Positions 57,155-64,000 of a DNA stretch of 64,000 bases are shown here, one piece after another. The DNA lies in the NCBI RefSeq assembly GCF_005503445.1, contig NZ_SCOH01000015.1:54202-118201 (forward strand). Direction: 5' to 3'. The DNA is from Chitinivorax sp. B. Its GTDB lineage: Bacteria > Pseudomonadota > Gammaproteobacteria > Burkholderiales > SCOH01. Position numbers and translations under genes: made by a program. The notes beneath the pieces are model-generated. The model searched no databases and was not told where the DNA came from. It saw only the letters and a list, made by a program, of their open reading frames with translations. Numbering within the stretch: the stretch's first letter is position 1; every line of letters begins with the position of its first letter.

Positions 57155-58006
57155 ATGAAGTTACGTTTCACCCTACTGACCTTTGCTACATTGTTCTCAC
57201 TGAATACCTATGCCTGCCTTAACACTTATGAAGAAGTAGAGACAATTGTTAATGAGCAGGGGGAAAAGATTGATGCCCGTAACGTGCTCAATATATTGGA
57301 GTGGGATTACAAAGAAGCCAATAACTACGCCGTAGAACTGATTTTATCGCATCAGCACCCCAAAGCCATCGAGCTGCTATTGGCAATAGAAGACAAATTT
57401 CCTGACCATTTTCGTACGGCGGCCAATCTGGGCACGGCGTATGAACTGGCTGGTAGCAACGAACTGGCGTTGAAATGGATCAAGGAAGGGGTACAGCGCA
57501 ACCCACAGGATCATCAAGGCACCGAATGGCTGCATGTGAAGATTCTGGAAGCCAAGCTGGCCATGCAGCAGCAACCGGATTGGCTTGCCAGTCATACGGT
57601 GACGGGGTTGGATTTTGGCAAGCAGGTGAAGCCGATTTTACCAACAACGATACCCGCCGATTTCCTGGGCCAGCCCCGTACATTGGATGATTACCGCAAG
57701 GCGTTATCGTATCAATTGACGGAGCGCATGAAATTGGTGAAGCCGCACGATGCGATTGTGGCCGACCTGCTGTTTACTCAAGCGGATCTGGCAAGCCTGG
57801 CGGGCCAGGACAATGCAGCCACCCTGTACCGATCGGCATTGGACTATGGTGCGACCAAGCACGTATTGGCTCGTACCCGGTTACAGGGATTGCCGGATGA
57901 TGAGGCGGGTGTTTGGATTGCCGCTACAGTGGCAGGCGGGGTCTTGCTGTTGGGTGGTTGGGTTGGGTTCGTTAAACGCCGAAAGAAGATGGATCGGGAT
58001 GAGTAG
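57155..58006 (+). CDS. TPR-like membrane-anchored protein, paralogue A
   Basis: A 283-residue exported protein: a signal-like N-terminus ending at TYAC, TPR-like helices (FPDHFRTAANLGTAYELAGSN followed by ELALKWIKEGVQRNP), and a C-terminal membrane helix with a basic tail (GVLLLGGWVGFVKRRKK). It is clearly paralogous to the protein at 61629; blocks such as W-DYK-ANNYAV and TAANLGTAYEL are shared. Probably a periplasmic domain anchored at its C-terminus. ATG 57155 is favoured over the frame start at 57137. No function is recognised. Confidence 0.8.
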   Translation: MKLRFTLLTFATLFSLNTYACLNTYEEVETIVNEQGEKIDARNVLNILEWDYKEANNYAVELILSHQHPKAIELLLAIEDKFPDHFRTAANLGTAYELAGSNELALKWIKEGVQRNPQDHQGTEWLHVKILEAKLAMQQQPDWLASHTVTGLDFGKQVKPILPTTIPADFLGQPRTLDDYRKALSYQLTERMKLVKPHDAIVADLLFTQADLASLAGQDNAATLYRSALDYGATKHVLARTRLQGLPDDEAGVWIAATVAGGVLLLGGWVGFVKRRKKMDRDE

Positions 58007-58364
58007 AAACGCCAAATATAGGCTGGTCTTACTGGTATCGGTGTTGTTACCTTGGCTGAGCTTCTTTGTTTTATCTGAGTTGCTACAAGCCCTGGCTCAT
58101 TTTATCCCCCACACTTTCACCGAACGCACACTGCATAACTTGTTCCGTTGTGTGATTGTGTTATCTGCATTGACGGCAATCTGGTCTGCGTGTCAGCTTG
58201 ATAAGCCTTGGCGAAAGAAAGGTTGGTCGGTGGGTCTGGTACTGGTGTTCGTGACCTTGCCTTATCTGGCCGCAGTCGCCGTCTTGCCCTTGCACCACCA
58301 CTGCTGGGAGCCCAACCATTACTTGGAACAGCCTTCTACGATGGATGATGTTCCATGTGAATAG
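57999..58364 (+). CDS. Small hypothetical membrane protein
   Basis: A 121-residue protein whose ATG overlaps the end of the TPR gene by 8 bases, implying coupling. It has about three membrane helices (LVLLVSVLLPWLSFFVLSELL; FRCVIVLSALTAIWSACQL; VGLVLVFVTLPYLAAVAVLPL) and ends in a short His/Cys-containing tail. No family is recognised. Confidence 0.7.
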   Translation: MSRNAKYRLVLLVSVLLPWLSFFVLSELLQALAHFIPHTFTERTLHNLFRCVIVLSALTAIWSACQLDKPWRKKGWSVGLVLVFVTLPYLAAVAVLPLHHHCWEPNHYLEQPSTMDDVPCE

Positions 58365-58416
58365 TGATAGGGCTGCATACCCCGGTCAGCTGTCAATACG
58401 GCCTAGTTTGACTGGA

Positions 58417-58824
58417 CTATTTGCTGATCCGCTTGATTTCCATCACGCCACCCATCTGACTGTAAAAGAAATAGCCTGATTGATTGTCTTTCAACCATGT
58501 GATCGCTGCGCGCTGTTTGGGCGGAACAAAGCAGAATAGATCTTCATCATTACCCGCACAATCCGCACCTTGTTGGCTGGCTGGTGGCCAGTCCATTTTC
58601 TTCCAGAATGTGCTACGTTCCTTGTCGGAAAGTTTGTGCAGCTGTGTGGTTGAATTGTCGCCATGCATGATCAATTCATAGGTGTTGGCTTTGGGCTGGA
58701 TGGTCCACACCACTTCATTCGGTTTTTTTACAAATGCATGCCCGAATTGACCTGCCAAAGTGTCTTGTGCAAACAAGGCTGTACTGCATAGGCCAAAGGT
58801 GAGCCCGAGAAGGAGATGTTTCAT
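58417..58824 (-). CDS. Hypothetical secreted protein
   Basis: A 135-residue protein with a signal peptide (MKHLLLGLTFGLCSTALFAQ). The mature part contains WTIQPKANTYELIMHGDNS and WKKMDWPPASQQGADCAGND with two cysteines. No family is recognised. It is separated by about 90 bases from the next minus-strand frame. Confidence 0.7.
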   Translation of the reverse strand: MKHLLLGLTFGLCSTALFAQDTLAGQFGHAFVKKPNEVVWTIQPKANTYELIMHGDNSTTQLHKLSDKERSTFWKKMDWPPASQQGADCAGNDEDLFCFVPPKQRAAITWLKDNQSGYFFYSQMGGVMEIKRISK

Positions 58825-58913
58825 GGTGATTTCCTGTTGTAAACGGCATCAGTGGCCGATGTACGTGGATTTTGCCGTGAACGCGAGGTGCCTGCAATTG
58901 CGAATACATCACA

Positions 58914-59129
58914 TCACCTGATCCGGCTACCATAACGAATGGTTTTGACTTCGCCTTCTTCAAAATCCAGATACGTAATAAATTGTCCTGGCCCGGGGTT
59001 GTAAGTCCAACGGTCGATGGGTTCCAGCGCGTAGCTTGTTTCGCCCGGCTTGCCGTGCTTGTCGCAGGTAATGGGGACTTTGCGCCAGATGGTTTCCACC
59101 ATGGCGGGCTCACCGCAGCGTAACTTCAC
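58914..59129 (-). CDS. DUF2845-like small protein, N-terminus missing or decayed
   Basis: A 71-residue frame from GTG 59129 with the conserved KLRCGEPAMVETIWRKVP. Coding sense continues upstream in the same frame (EIVDVGTRKYDV, and further to about 59233) to a TGA, but with no ATG, GTG or TTG start. The usual signal peptide of DUF2845 proteins is absent. It is either translated from the internal GTG or a broken gene whose 5' end was lost at the junction with the divergent gene. Confidence 0.5.
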   Translation of the reverse strand: MKLRCGEPAMVETIWRKVPITCDKHGKPGETSYALEPIDRWTYNPGPGQFITYLDFEEGEVKTIRYGSRIR

Positions 59130-59251
59130 GTCATACTTGCGGGTGCCAACGTCGACGATTTCATTTTTGTCCTGTAATACTTCTACCGCAATGAAGCCAT
59201 GCTCTGTGTATGCGATACTGTATCTACCCCACTTTCAACAGGATATTCAGC

Positions 59252-59788
59252 GTGCCCGCTTCATTCTATTTTGATGACCCGGATGAAGGGCTGTCCCGTA
59301 CGACAAGCCATCCCCGATTCGTGGCTGTGGCGACAGATGACTTCTACTATGATGCGACAGATGATTTCAGCCCGTTTGGCAATGATGATGGCTTTGATGC
59401 CTTGTCAGGGTTGGAGGATTGGTATCGCGACTACGGTGCTCGGGCAAATGTCCCGGTGTATCTGGATCAGCTGATCACCAGTTGGGGATTGGGTGTGCCG
59501 GCAGAGTTGATCCATGCAGCGGTGAGCGATATAGCCAGCTGGTTGGGCCAGAAGGAAATCCATCTGACTTATCTCAAGTCGGAATGTGGTGCGCGGCTGG
59601 CAACGGCATTTGGACAAATGAAGATCGCCGGGAAGATTGATCGTACCGTGATGAAAGAAGGCTCGGCGGCCATTCGATGCATGCTGTGGCTAAATCAACG
59701 TGCCCGAATCGAGTTCCCGAATTGGCGATTTGCCGATCATGAACAAAAGCGTCTGGAGGCGATGCAAATGGCGTTGAGTGCGTTTTAA
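59252..59788 (+). CDS. Hypothetical cytoplasmic protein
   Basis: A 178-residue protein of no recognised family. GTG 59252 (VPASFYFDDPDEGLS) has AGGA eight bases upstream, while the longer frame from 59210 has none. The N-terminal 60 residues are rich in Asp/Phe/Tyr; the rest looks helical (LDQLITSWGLGVPAELIHAA, MLWLNQRARIEFPNW). Its stop codon is the first triplet of repeat copy 2. Confidence 0.6.
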   Translation: MPASFYFDDPDEGLSRTTSHPRFVAVATDDFYYDATDDFSPFGNDDGFDALSGLEDWYRDYGARANVPVYLDQLITSWGLGVPAELIHAAVSDIASWLGQKEIHLTYLKSECGARLATAFGQMKIAGKIDRTVMKEGSAAIRCMLWLNQRARIEFPNWRFADHEQKRLEAMQMALSAF

Positions 59789-59843
59789 GCGCCGCTAACA
59801 AAGCCCTCCTGGTGTTGTTGCGCAAACTTGTCATACTTTCGTA
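59786..59843. repeat. Short dispersed repeat, copy 2
   Basis: TAAGCGCCGCTAACA...CTGGTG.TGTTGCGCAA.CTTGTC.TACTT, matching copy 1 at 57026 over about 50 bases. It again starts at the stop codon of the upstream gene. Confidence 0.65.
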
Positions 59844-59902
59844 GGGCCTTCGTTTGTACACCTCGTCAGAACTGAACGTTGCGTTACCCACCAGATCACC
59901 TC

Positions 59903-60313
59903 ATGACACCGATTACGCGATTTTCGCTGGCCAAGCATACTGGCCCTTATGAGCAATGGCCCAGTCGGACACGATTGTTTTGTGACAGCATTGAGACTGC
60001 GACCGACGTGCCGGGCTATTGTCTGTTGCATCAATACCAGTTGCGGGACGGGTATTTGCTGGTGACGGACTGTGACTGCCCATATGAAGAAGAAACGATT
60101 TTTGTGCTGCTTGATGCCGAATGCCGCCTGATTGCCTACCTGCCATTCATCCCGTTTTACTACAGCTCTTTCAACCTTGATCGTGTCGAGTGGGTTGATG
60201 AAACCAATCTGATCGCTACATTTGAGGGCTACGCACCCTGGCGTATCACGATTCGACCCTGGGGTATTCCATACCTTCGGTCGCGTTTGGTGGCAAAGCG
60301 GCTTCGTACTTGA
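59903..60313 (+). CDS. Hypothetical protein
   Basis: A 136-residue soluble protein with no recognised family. It is rich in aromatic residues (YQLRDGYLLVTDCDCPYEEE; LPFIPFYYSSFNLDRVEWVD) and mainly beta-like. ATG 59903 is chosen because the eight residues before it look unrelated. It lies in a group of orphan genes between the TPR paralogues. Confidence 0.6.
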   Translation: MTPITRFSLAKHTGPYEQWPSRTRLFCDSIETATDVPGYCLLHQYQLRDGYLLVTDCDCPYEEETIFVLLDAECRLIAYLPFIPFYYSSFNLDRVEWVDETNLIATFEGYAPWRITIRPWGIPYLRSRLVAKRLRT

Positions 60314-60420
60314 GTCGATGGTCTGCTGAGTTGCCTTTCTGTGCCTTGGTGGCATGAAGTCAGTTCGGTCTCATGCTTTTGCAAACGTAGGGTGTTGACA
60401 ATCATTTAGGAACATAAAGC

Positions 60421-60969
60421 GTGTCAAACAAGATTAAAGCTGTGATTGCCATTGTCATGGTGGCATTGTGTACTTGGTTCTATTTCACGCCGCATCTGGC
60501 CATTCGTGAAATGCGGGCGGCGGCAGAGGCCAAGGATGCGGTTAAGCTGGCAGGTTATGTTGATTTCCCTGCATTGCGCGAGAACCTGAAAGCCAGTTTC
60601 AATGCCAAGATGACATCGGAAATGGCCGCAGGCAGTGGTAGCAATCCTCTAGGGGTGCTGGGTGCCATTTTTGCGGCAAAGATTGTTGATCCGATGATCG
60701 ATGCGCTGATCACGCCGGAAAGCCTGTTTCTACTGATGAAGGGGAGCAAGCCCAAGGCTATCGATCTACAGCATCAGGATACGGCCACCACTACTGAGTC
60801 ACAATCAGACAAACCAGAAACCACCACAACTTCCGCCTATGAAAGCTTTGACCGGTTTGTGGTGACGGTGAACAAAAACGGCTCAATCGAACATTCGGTC
60901 GGTCTGGTGTTCATGCGAAACGGCTTGTTCTCCTGGAAGCTGTCCGCATTGCGGTTGCCGTTGTCATGA
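60421..60969 (+). CDS. DUF2939 family membrane-anchored protein
   Basis: A 182-residue protein starting with GTG. It has one N-terminal membrane helix (AVIAIVMVALCTWFYFTPHLA) followed by the DUF2939 hallmark AIREMRAAAEAKDAVKLAGYVDFPALRENLK. A Thr-rich linker separates the last beta strands. The family is periplasmic and of unknown function. Confidence 0.82.
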   Translation: MSNKIKAVIAIVMVALCTWFYFTPHLAIREMRAAAEAKDAVKLAGYVDFPALRENLKASFNAKMTSEMAAGSGSNPLGVLGAIFAAKIVDPMIDALITPESLFLLMKGSKPKAIDLQHQDTATTTESQSDKPETTTTSAYESFDRFVVTVNKNGSIEHSVGLVFMRNGLFSWKLSALRLPLS

Positions 60970-61005
60970 TGAGCGGTGAACCGTACACAGTAAGGAAGGC
61001 GATGC

Positions 61006-61485
61006 ATGGCGCAGTACACCGCTGAAGTACTCTGGTTGCGTGGTGAGCAGCAATTTCTGGATAACCGATACAGCAGGCGACATCGGCTACGTTTTGATGG
61101 CGGTATTGAGGTTGTGGGTTCATCTTCCCCGAACGTGGTCCCGGTGCCGATGTCCGACGAGGCTGCGGTGGACCCGGAAGAGGCGTTTGTTGGATCGCTG
61201 TCTAGTTGCCACATGTTGTGGTTTCTCTCCATTGCGGCCAAGCGCCAGTTCCGTGTCGATCGGTATGCAGATACGGCTGTCGGGGTGATGGCACGTAATG
61301 TGGAAGGCAAGCTGGCGATGACCGTGGTGACGCTTCGGCCTGTCGTGGTGTTCTCTGGCGAACGATTGCCGACCCGACGGGAAATCGAGCAGATGCATCA
61401 TGAGGCGCATGATGCGTGTTTCATCGCCAATTCAGTGAAAAGTGAAGTCCGGTGTGAGCCGGTGTTTGATGGAAGCCAGCTGTAG
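61006..61485 (+). CDS. OsmC/Ohr family peroxide-detoxification protein
   Basis: A 159-residue OsmC-fold protein. The two redox cysteines are in VGSLSSCHMLWFLSIAA and HDACFIANSVKSEV, and the N-terminal WxRG strand fits the family. Such proteins reduce organic hydroperoxides with lipoyl or thiol donors. The protein belongs to the OsmC/YhfA side rather than a classical Ohr, as far as can be judged. It complements catalase and Dps elsewhere in the window. Confidence 0.88.
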   Translation: MAQYTAEVLWLRGEQQFLDNRYSRRHRLRFDGGIEVVGSSSPNVVPVPMSDEAAVDPEEAFVGSLSSCHMLWFLSIAAKRQFRVDRYADTAVGVMARNVEGKLAMTVVTLRPVVVFSGERLPTRREIEQMHHEAHDACFIANSVKSEVRCEPVFDGSQL

Positions 61486-61628
61486 GCAATTGATCGACTC
61501 ATGAAGTGTCAGGTGTGAACTGAATGTTGACCTGTCCGCCCAGATGCGGGTTGTCAATGGATCACGCAGGCTGTGGCGGGTCTGGTGCGTTGAATGCGTT
61601 GGCGTGATGTAAATGACTGAAGGATATC

Positions 61629-62495
61629 TTGTTGCAATTGTTCAAACACAATCGGCAGGCTGTGCTGTGGCTTGCCCTATGCGGCCTGTTTTCGCCCGCA
61701 TCGGCCTGCCTGAGCGGCTATGAGGAGCTGGATGCCATGCAGGCTGCGGGCATGTCAGTTGATGCTGCGGGAGATATCAGCGCAAAGGGCTGGGATTACA
61801 AGGCGGCCAACAATTATGCGGTGAAACGCATCCAGAAAGGGGATTACGCCAAGGCGATCGTGGTACTGGAGGCGATCGAGAAGCAGTATCCTGGCCATTT
61901 CCATACGGCTGCTAACCTGGGGACCGCTTATGAGTTGATAGGCAACAATCAGTTGGCACTGCAATGGATCAAGCAAAGCGTGGTGCGCAGTCCGCACGAC
62001 CCGCAAAGTGCGGAATGGTTACATGTGGCTATCCTGCAGGCGAAACTGGCACTGGCCAATCAACCGGATTGGTTGAATTCGCACTATGTTACCGGTGTGG
62101 ATTTTGGCAATGGGGCGGAGCCTGTCAAGCCACGTGATCCGCTGCAGGATTTCCAGGGTAAGGCCAGAACACTGGACGAACTTGACCGTGCGTTATCGCG
62201 GGTGTTGAAAGAGCGAATGAAACTGGTGAATCAGCGCGACCCGGTGATGGGTGATTTATTGTTGACCCAGGCGGATCTGGCCAGTCTGACACACACCGAC
62301 GATCCGGAAGGCGGGTATCGATCGGCATTGACGTATGGTGCAAACAAGCAGGCGCTGATCAACAAGCGTCTGCAAGCATTGGAAGCACGTCAACCTGCCG
62401 GGCATGCTTTCATGACGGGTGTCGCTGGGGTGTCTGTTGTATTTGGCCTGACTGCTTGGCTGTATTGGCGATCCCGGTTGCGTCGTTCTGATTGA
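61629..62495 (+). CDS. TPR-like membrane-anchored protein, paralogue B
   Basis: A 288-residue paralogue of the protein at 57155. It has the same order: signal-like N-terminus ending SASAC, GWDYKAANNYAV, HTAANLGTAYELIGNNQLAL, QADLASL, and a C-terminal helix with a basic tail. The start is TTG 61629, with GAAGGA before it. The two copies flank a set of small orphan genes. Its role is unknown. Confidence 0.8.
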   Translation: MLQLFKHNRQAVLWLALCGLFSPASACLSGYEELDAMQAAGMSVDAAGDISAKGWDYKAANNYAVKRIQKGDYAKAIVVLEAIEKQYPGHFHTAANLGTAYELIGNNQLALQWIKQSVVRSPHDPQSAEWLHVAILQAKLALANQPDWLNSHYVTGVDFGNGAEPVKPRDPLQDFQGKARTLDELDRALSRVLKERMKLVNQRDPVMGDLLLTQADLASLTHTDDPEGGYRSALTYGANKQALINKRLQALEARQPAGHAFMTGVAGVSVVFGLTAWLYWRSRLRRSD

Positions 62496-62569
62496 TTGGG
62501 ATCGCTTCAGGTGGCGATCGGGAGCTGGATGAAATCCCGGCGTGTTATGACAATGGAGGAGAATACAGA

Positions 62570-62989
62570 ATGGTAAATGGGTCATGTTTGTGCGGCGATG
62601 TGCGTTTTGAACTGGCGGGTGAGCCGCAGTTCATCAATCATTGCCATTGCTCGATGTGCCGCAAAGTGCATGGTGCGGCATTTGGAAGTTTTCTTCATGC
62701 CGATGGGGCAGGTTTCCGCTGGTTGGCTGGCGAAGACAAGGTGAGACGATTCGATTCGTCACCGGGTAATGTCAGGGCTTTTTGCGAGCGATGTGGGTCA
62801 AATATGCCTGTGCTGGAGGAGGGAGGGGCCCATGTCATCATCCCGGCAGGCACGCTGGACGATGATCCGAAGTTGAAACCGATCGTGCATATTTTTACCG
62901 CCAACAAGGCGCCCTGGTATGAAATTACCGATCACCTGCCACAATTTGCGGGCTTCCCACCTGATTCCTTCTGCGACGATCTTAATTAG
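62570..62989 (+). CDS. GFA/CENP-V-type zinc protein
   Basis: A 139-residue protein of the glutathione-dependent formaldehyde-activating (GFA) family. Zinc cysteines are in GSCLCGDVRF, HCHCSMCRKVHGA and FCERCGSNMP. ATG 62570 has GGAGGA eight bases upstream. Many members bind glutathione adducts; the true substrate is unknown. It follows the TPR paralogue by 74 bases. Confidence 0.92.
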   Translation: MVNGSCLCGDVRFELAGEPQFINHCHCSMCRKVHGAAFGSFLHADGAGFRWLAGEDKVRRFDSSPGNVRAFCERCGSNMPVLEEGGAHVIIPAGTLDDDPKLKPIVHIFTANKAPWYEITDHLPQFAGFPPDSFCDDLN

Positions 62990-62992
62990 GAA

Positions 62993-63017
62993 ATGCGCAG
63001 CAGTGATTGCTGCGCAT
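62993..63017. terminator. Hairpin between the convergent GFA and GNAT genes
   Basis: ATGCGCAGCA-gtgat-TGCTGCGCAT is a perfect 10-bp stem starting 3 bases after the GFA stop. No long T-run follows, so termination strength is uncertain. Confidence 0.55.
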
Positions 63018-63078
63018 GCTGTTTGAGGAGGGTGAACGGTACCTGGTGTTCGATCAGGATTCCGCTGCAAACACCGAC

Positions 63079-64000
63079 TCAGGCAACTTCCCGTCTCGGT
63101 TCAAAGTGGCCATGGCATTGATACAACGCCATGGCAATCGGACAGCGCAGCTCCAGTTCATGGGCGTGATACCCGCGCAGCAGCAGAGCGAACCAGTGTT
63201 GCTGTGGTCCTGGTACCAGGCCGGCACAACGGTAGCCAGCTTGTTCCAGTTGCTGCAAAGCGATTGGTGTGTCCAGGGTGAGCGCCAGCTTCAGGTAGAT
63301 CAGGCGTTCGGTGGGTAATTTGGCCACTTCATCGACGTGGGCGGGGTGCAAATCATGCAGCGTGACTTCAATACGGTGTTCCCGGCTGGCAATGGTCAGT
63401 GGCAGGGTCGTGGGTGTGTCGGCAGGTGCCGGACAACTGCCGAAGTAACGGGTGATCGGGGAGACCCAATCCCGCCAATGATTGGGCCAATCCAGGGCCG
63501 GGATGGGATGAGGCTGCAGTGGCAGGCAACCCAGTACGATGCTTTCGCGCCAATCGTTGCCGAATGGCGAATCGACATAATCCAGCATCAGTGCCGTGGT
63601 ATGAAATCCAAGCGTATTCGCCAGCCGTTGGCTTTGCCCGTGTGACGACACCTGCTTGATGGTCAGCATGCTCAGCCCCTGTTCGCGCGCGTAATCGCAC
63701 AGGTGGCGGGCTAGGTGGGTGGCGATGCCATTGCCGCGGGCCATGGGGTGAACCACGTTGAGCGCGAATTCGGCTTGATCCGGCGTATCAGCATGGCGCC
63801 ACAGCACGGCGTGGCCGACGATCTGTTCCCCCATCACTGCCACGGCAGAATGCCAACGCTGCAAGGCATTGTGACGACGGATCATGGTAGGTAGATAGAC
63901 GTCGGGATAGACATAGCAGTCACCATACACGACACGGAACAGGTCACTGACGCCATCGGCATCGGTTTCCATGAATGGGCGGATGGTCAGGGGGCTGGGG
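63079..64000 (-). CDS. GNAT family acetyltransferase, 5'-partial
   Basis: At least 306 residues; the frame stays open to the window edge with LTIRPFMETDADGVSDLF, the normal start of a GNAT domain, so the ATG at 63972 is internal. The acetyl-CoA part reads FALNVVHPMARGNGIATHLARHL, and the domain closes near ANTLGFHTTALML. A second C-terminal domain of about 150 residues (from WRESIVLGCLPLQP) is not recognised. The substrate is unknown. Confidence 0.82.
   Translation of the reverse strand, partial: PSPLTIRPFMETDADGVSDLFRVVYGDCYVYPDVYLPTMIRRHNALQRWHSAVAVMGEQIVGHAVLWRHADTPDQAEFALNVVHPMARGNGIATHLARHLCDYAREQGLSMLTIKQVSSHGQSQRLANTLGFHTTALMLDYVDSPFGNDWRESIVLGCLPLQPHPIPALDWPNHWRDWVSPITRYFGSCPAPADTPTTLPLTIASREHRIEVTLHDLHPAHVDEVAKLPTERLIYLKLALTLDTPIALQQLEQAGYRCAGLVPGPQQHWFALLLRGYHAHELELRCPIAMALYQCHGHFEPRREVA

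Overview
The window comes from a betaproteobacterium, most likely a chitin-using member of the Neisseriales (Chitinivorax/Chitinimonas-like). The evidence is an alternating layout of biosynthetic and accessory genes, a PorB-type porin, a complete N-acetylglucosamine (GlcNAc) catabolic operon with its own ABC importer, and a NagB-II-type deaminase. I could not run searches, so the genus is an inference. Both ends cut genes: an aroG-type DAHP synthase on the left and a GNAT acetyltransferase on the right.

Region by region. 1-899: end of aroG. 1380-7987: a complete type I Wadjet operon (jetABCD), an SMC-like defence machine against small circular DNA. 8077-10086: a diacylglycerol glycosyltransferase followed by an App1-type phosphatidate phosphatase, a plausible two-step glycolipid pathway. 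10113-15676, minus strand: a subclass B1 metallo-beta-lactamase, a DUF2269 membrane protein, an AraC regulator, prfC, an AlaX editing enzyme and a periplasmic solute-binding protein. 16189-21724: the uncharacterised STM4015-4014-4013-4012-4011 cassette (LRR protein, ATP-grasp, phosphatase/sulfatase-fold hydrolase, two radical SAM enzymes) with an RraB-like gene inside it. This is the best candidate for an undescribed system.

21741-24940: two GNAT enzymes, an NAD(P)-binding epimerase-like protein and a divergent LysR regulator. 24941-29244: an AT-rich, gene-poor islet with two orphan secreted or membrane proteins, a 150-bp MITE-like element plus a solo end, and a frameshifted pseudogene. 29245-36585: adenine/adenosine deaminase, cytochrome P450, catalase, a 38-aa membrane ORF, Dps, tRNA-Leu(UAG), a VOC protein plus ChaN haem lipoprotein behind a Fur-like box, and an APH(3') kinase.

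36806-47982, minus strand: the GlcNAc operon, nagK-nagR-nagA-nagB-II-ABC importer-GH3 hexosaminidase-ATPase, then a porin. Together these would release GlcNAc, import it, phosphorylate, deacetylate and deaminate it to fructose-6-phosphate. 48217-57028: a second sugar ABC system, facing away from a glucose-binding-protein/response-regulator/histidine-kinase operon that probably controls it. The ABC operon carries two non-coding repeat insertions. 57155-62495: small hypothetical genes bracketed by two paralogous TPR membrane proteins, with two copies of a short repeat. 61006-64000 also holds OsmC/Ohr, GFA/CENP-V and the truncated GNAT gene.
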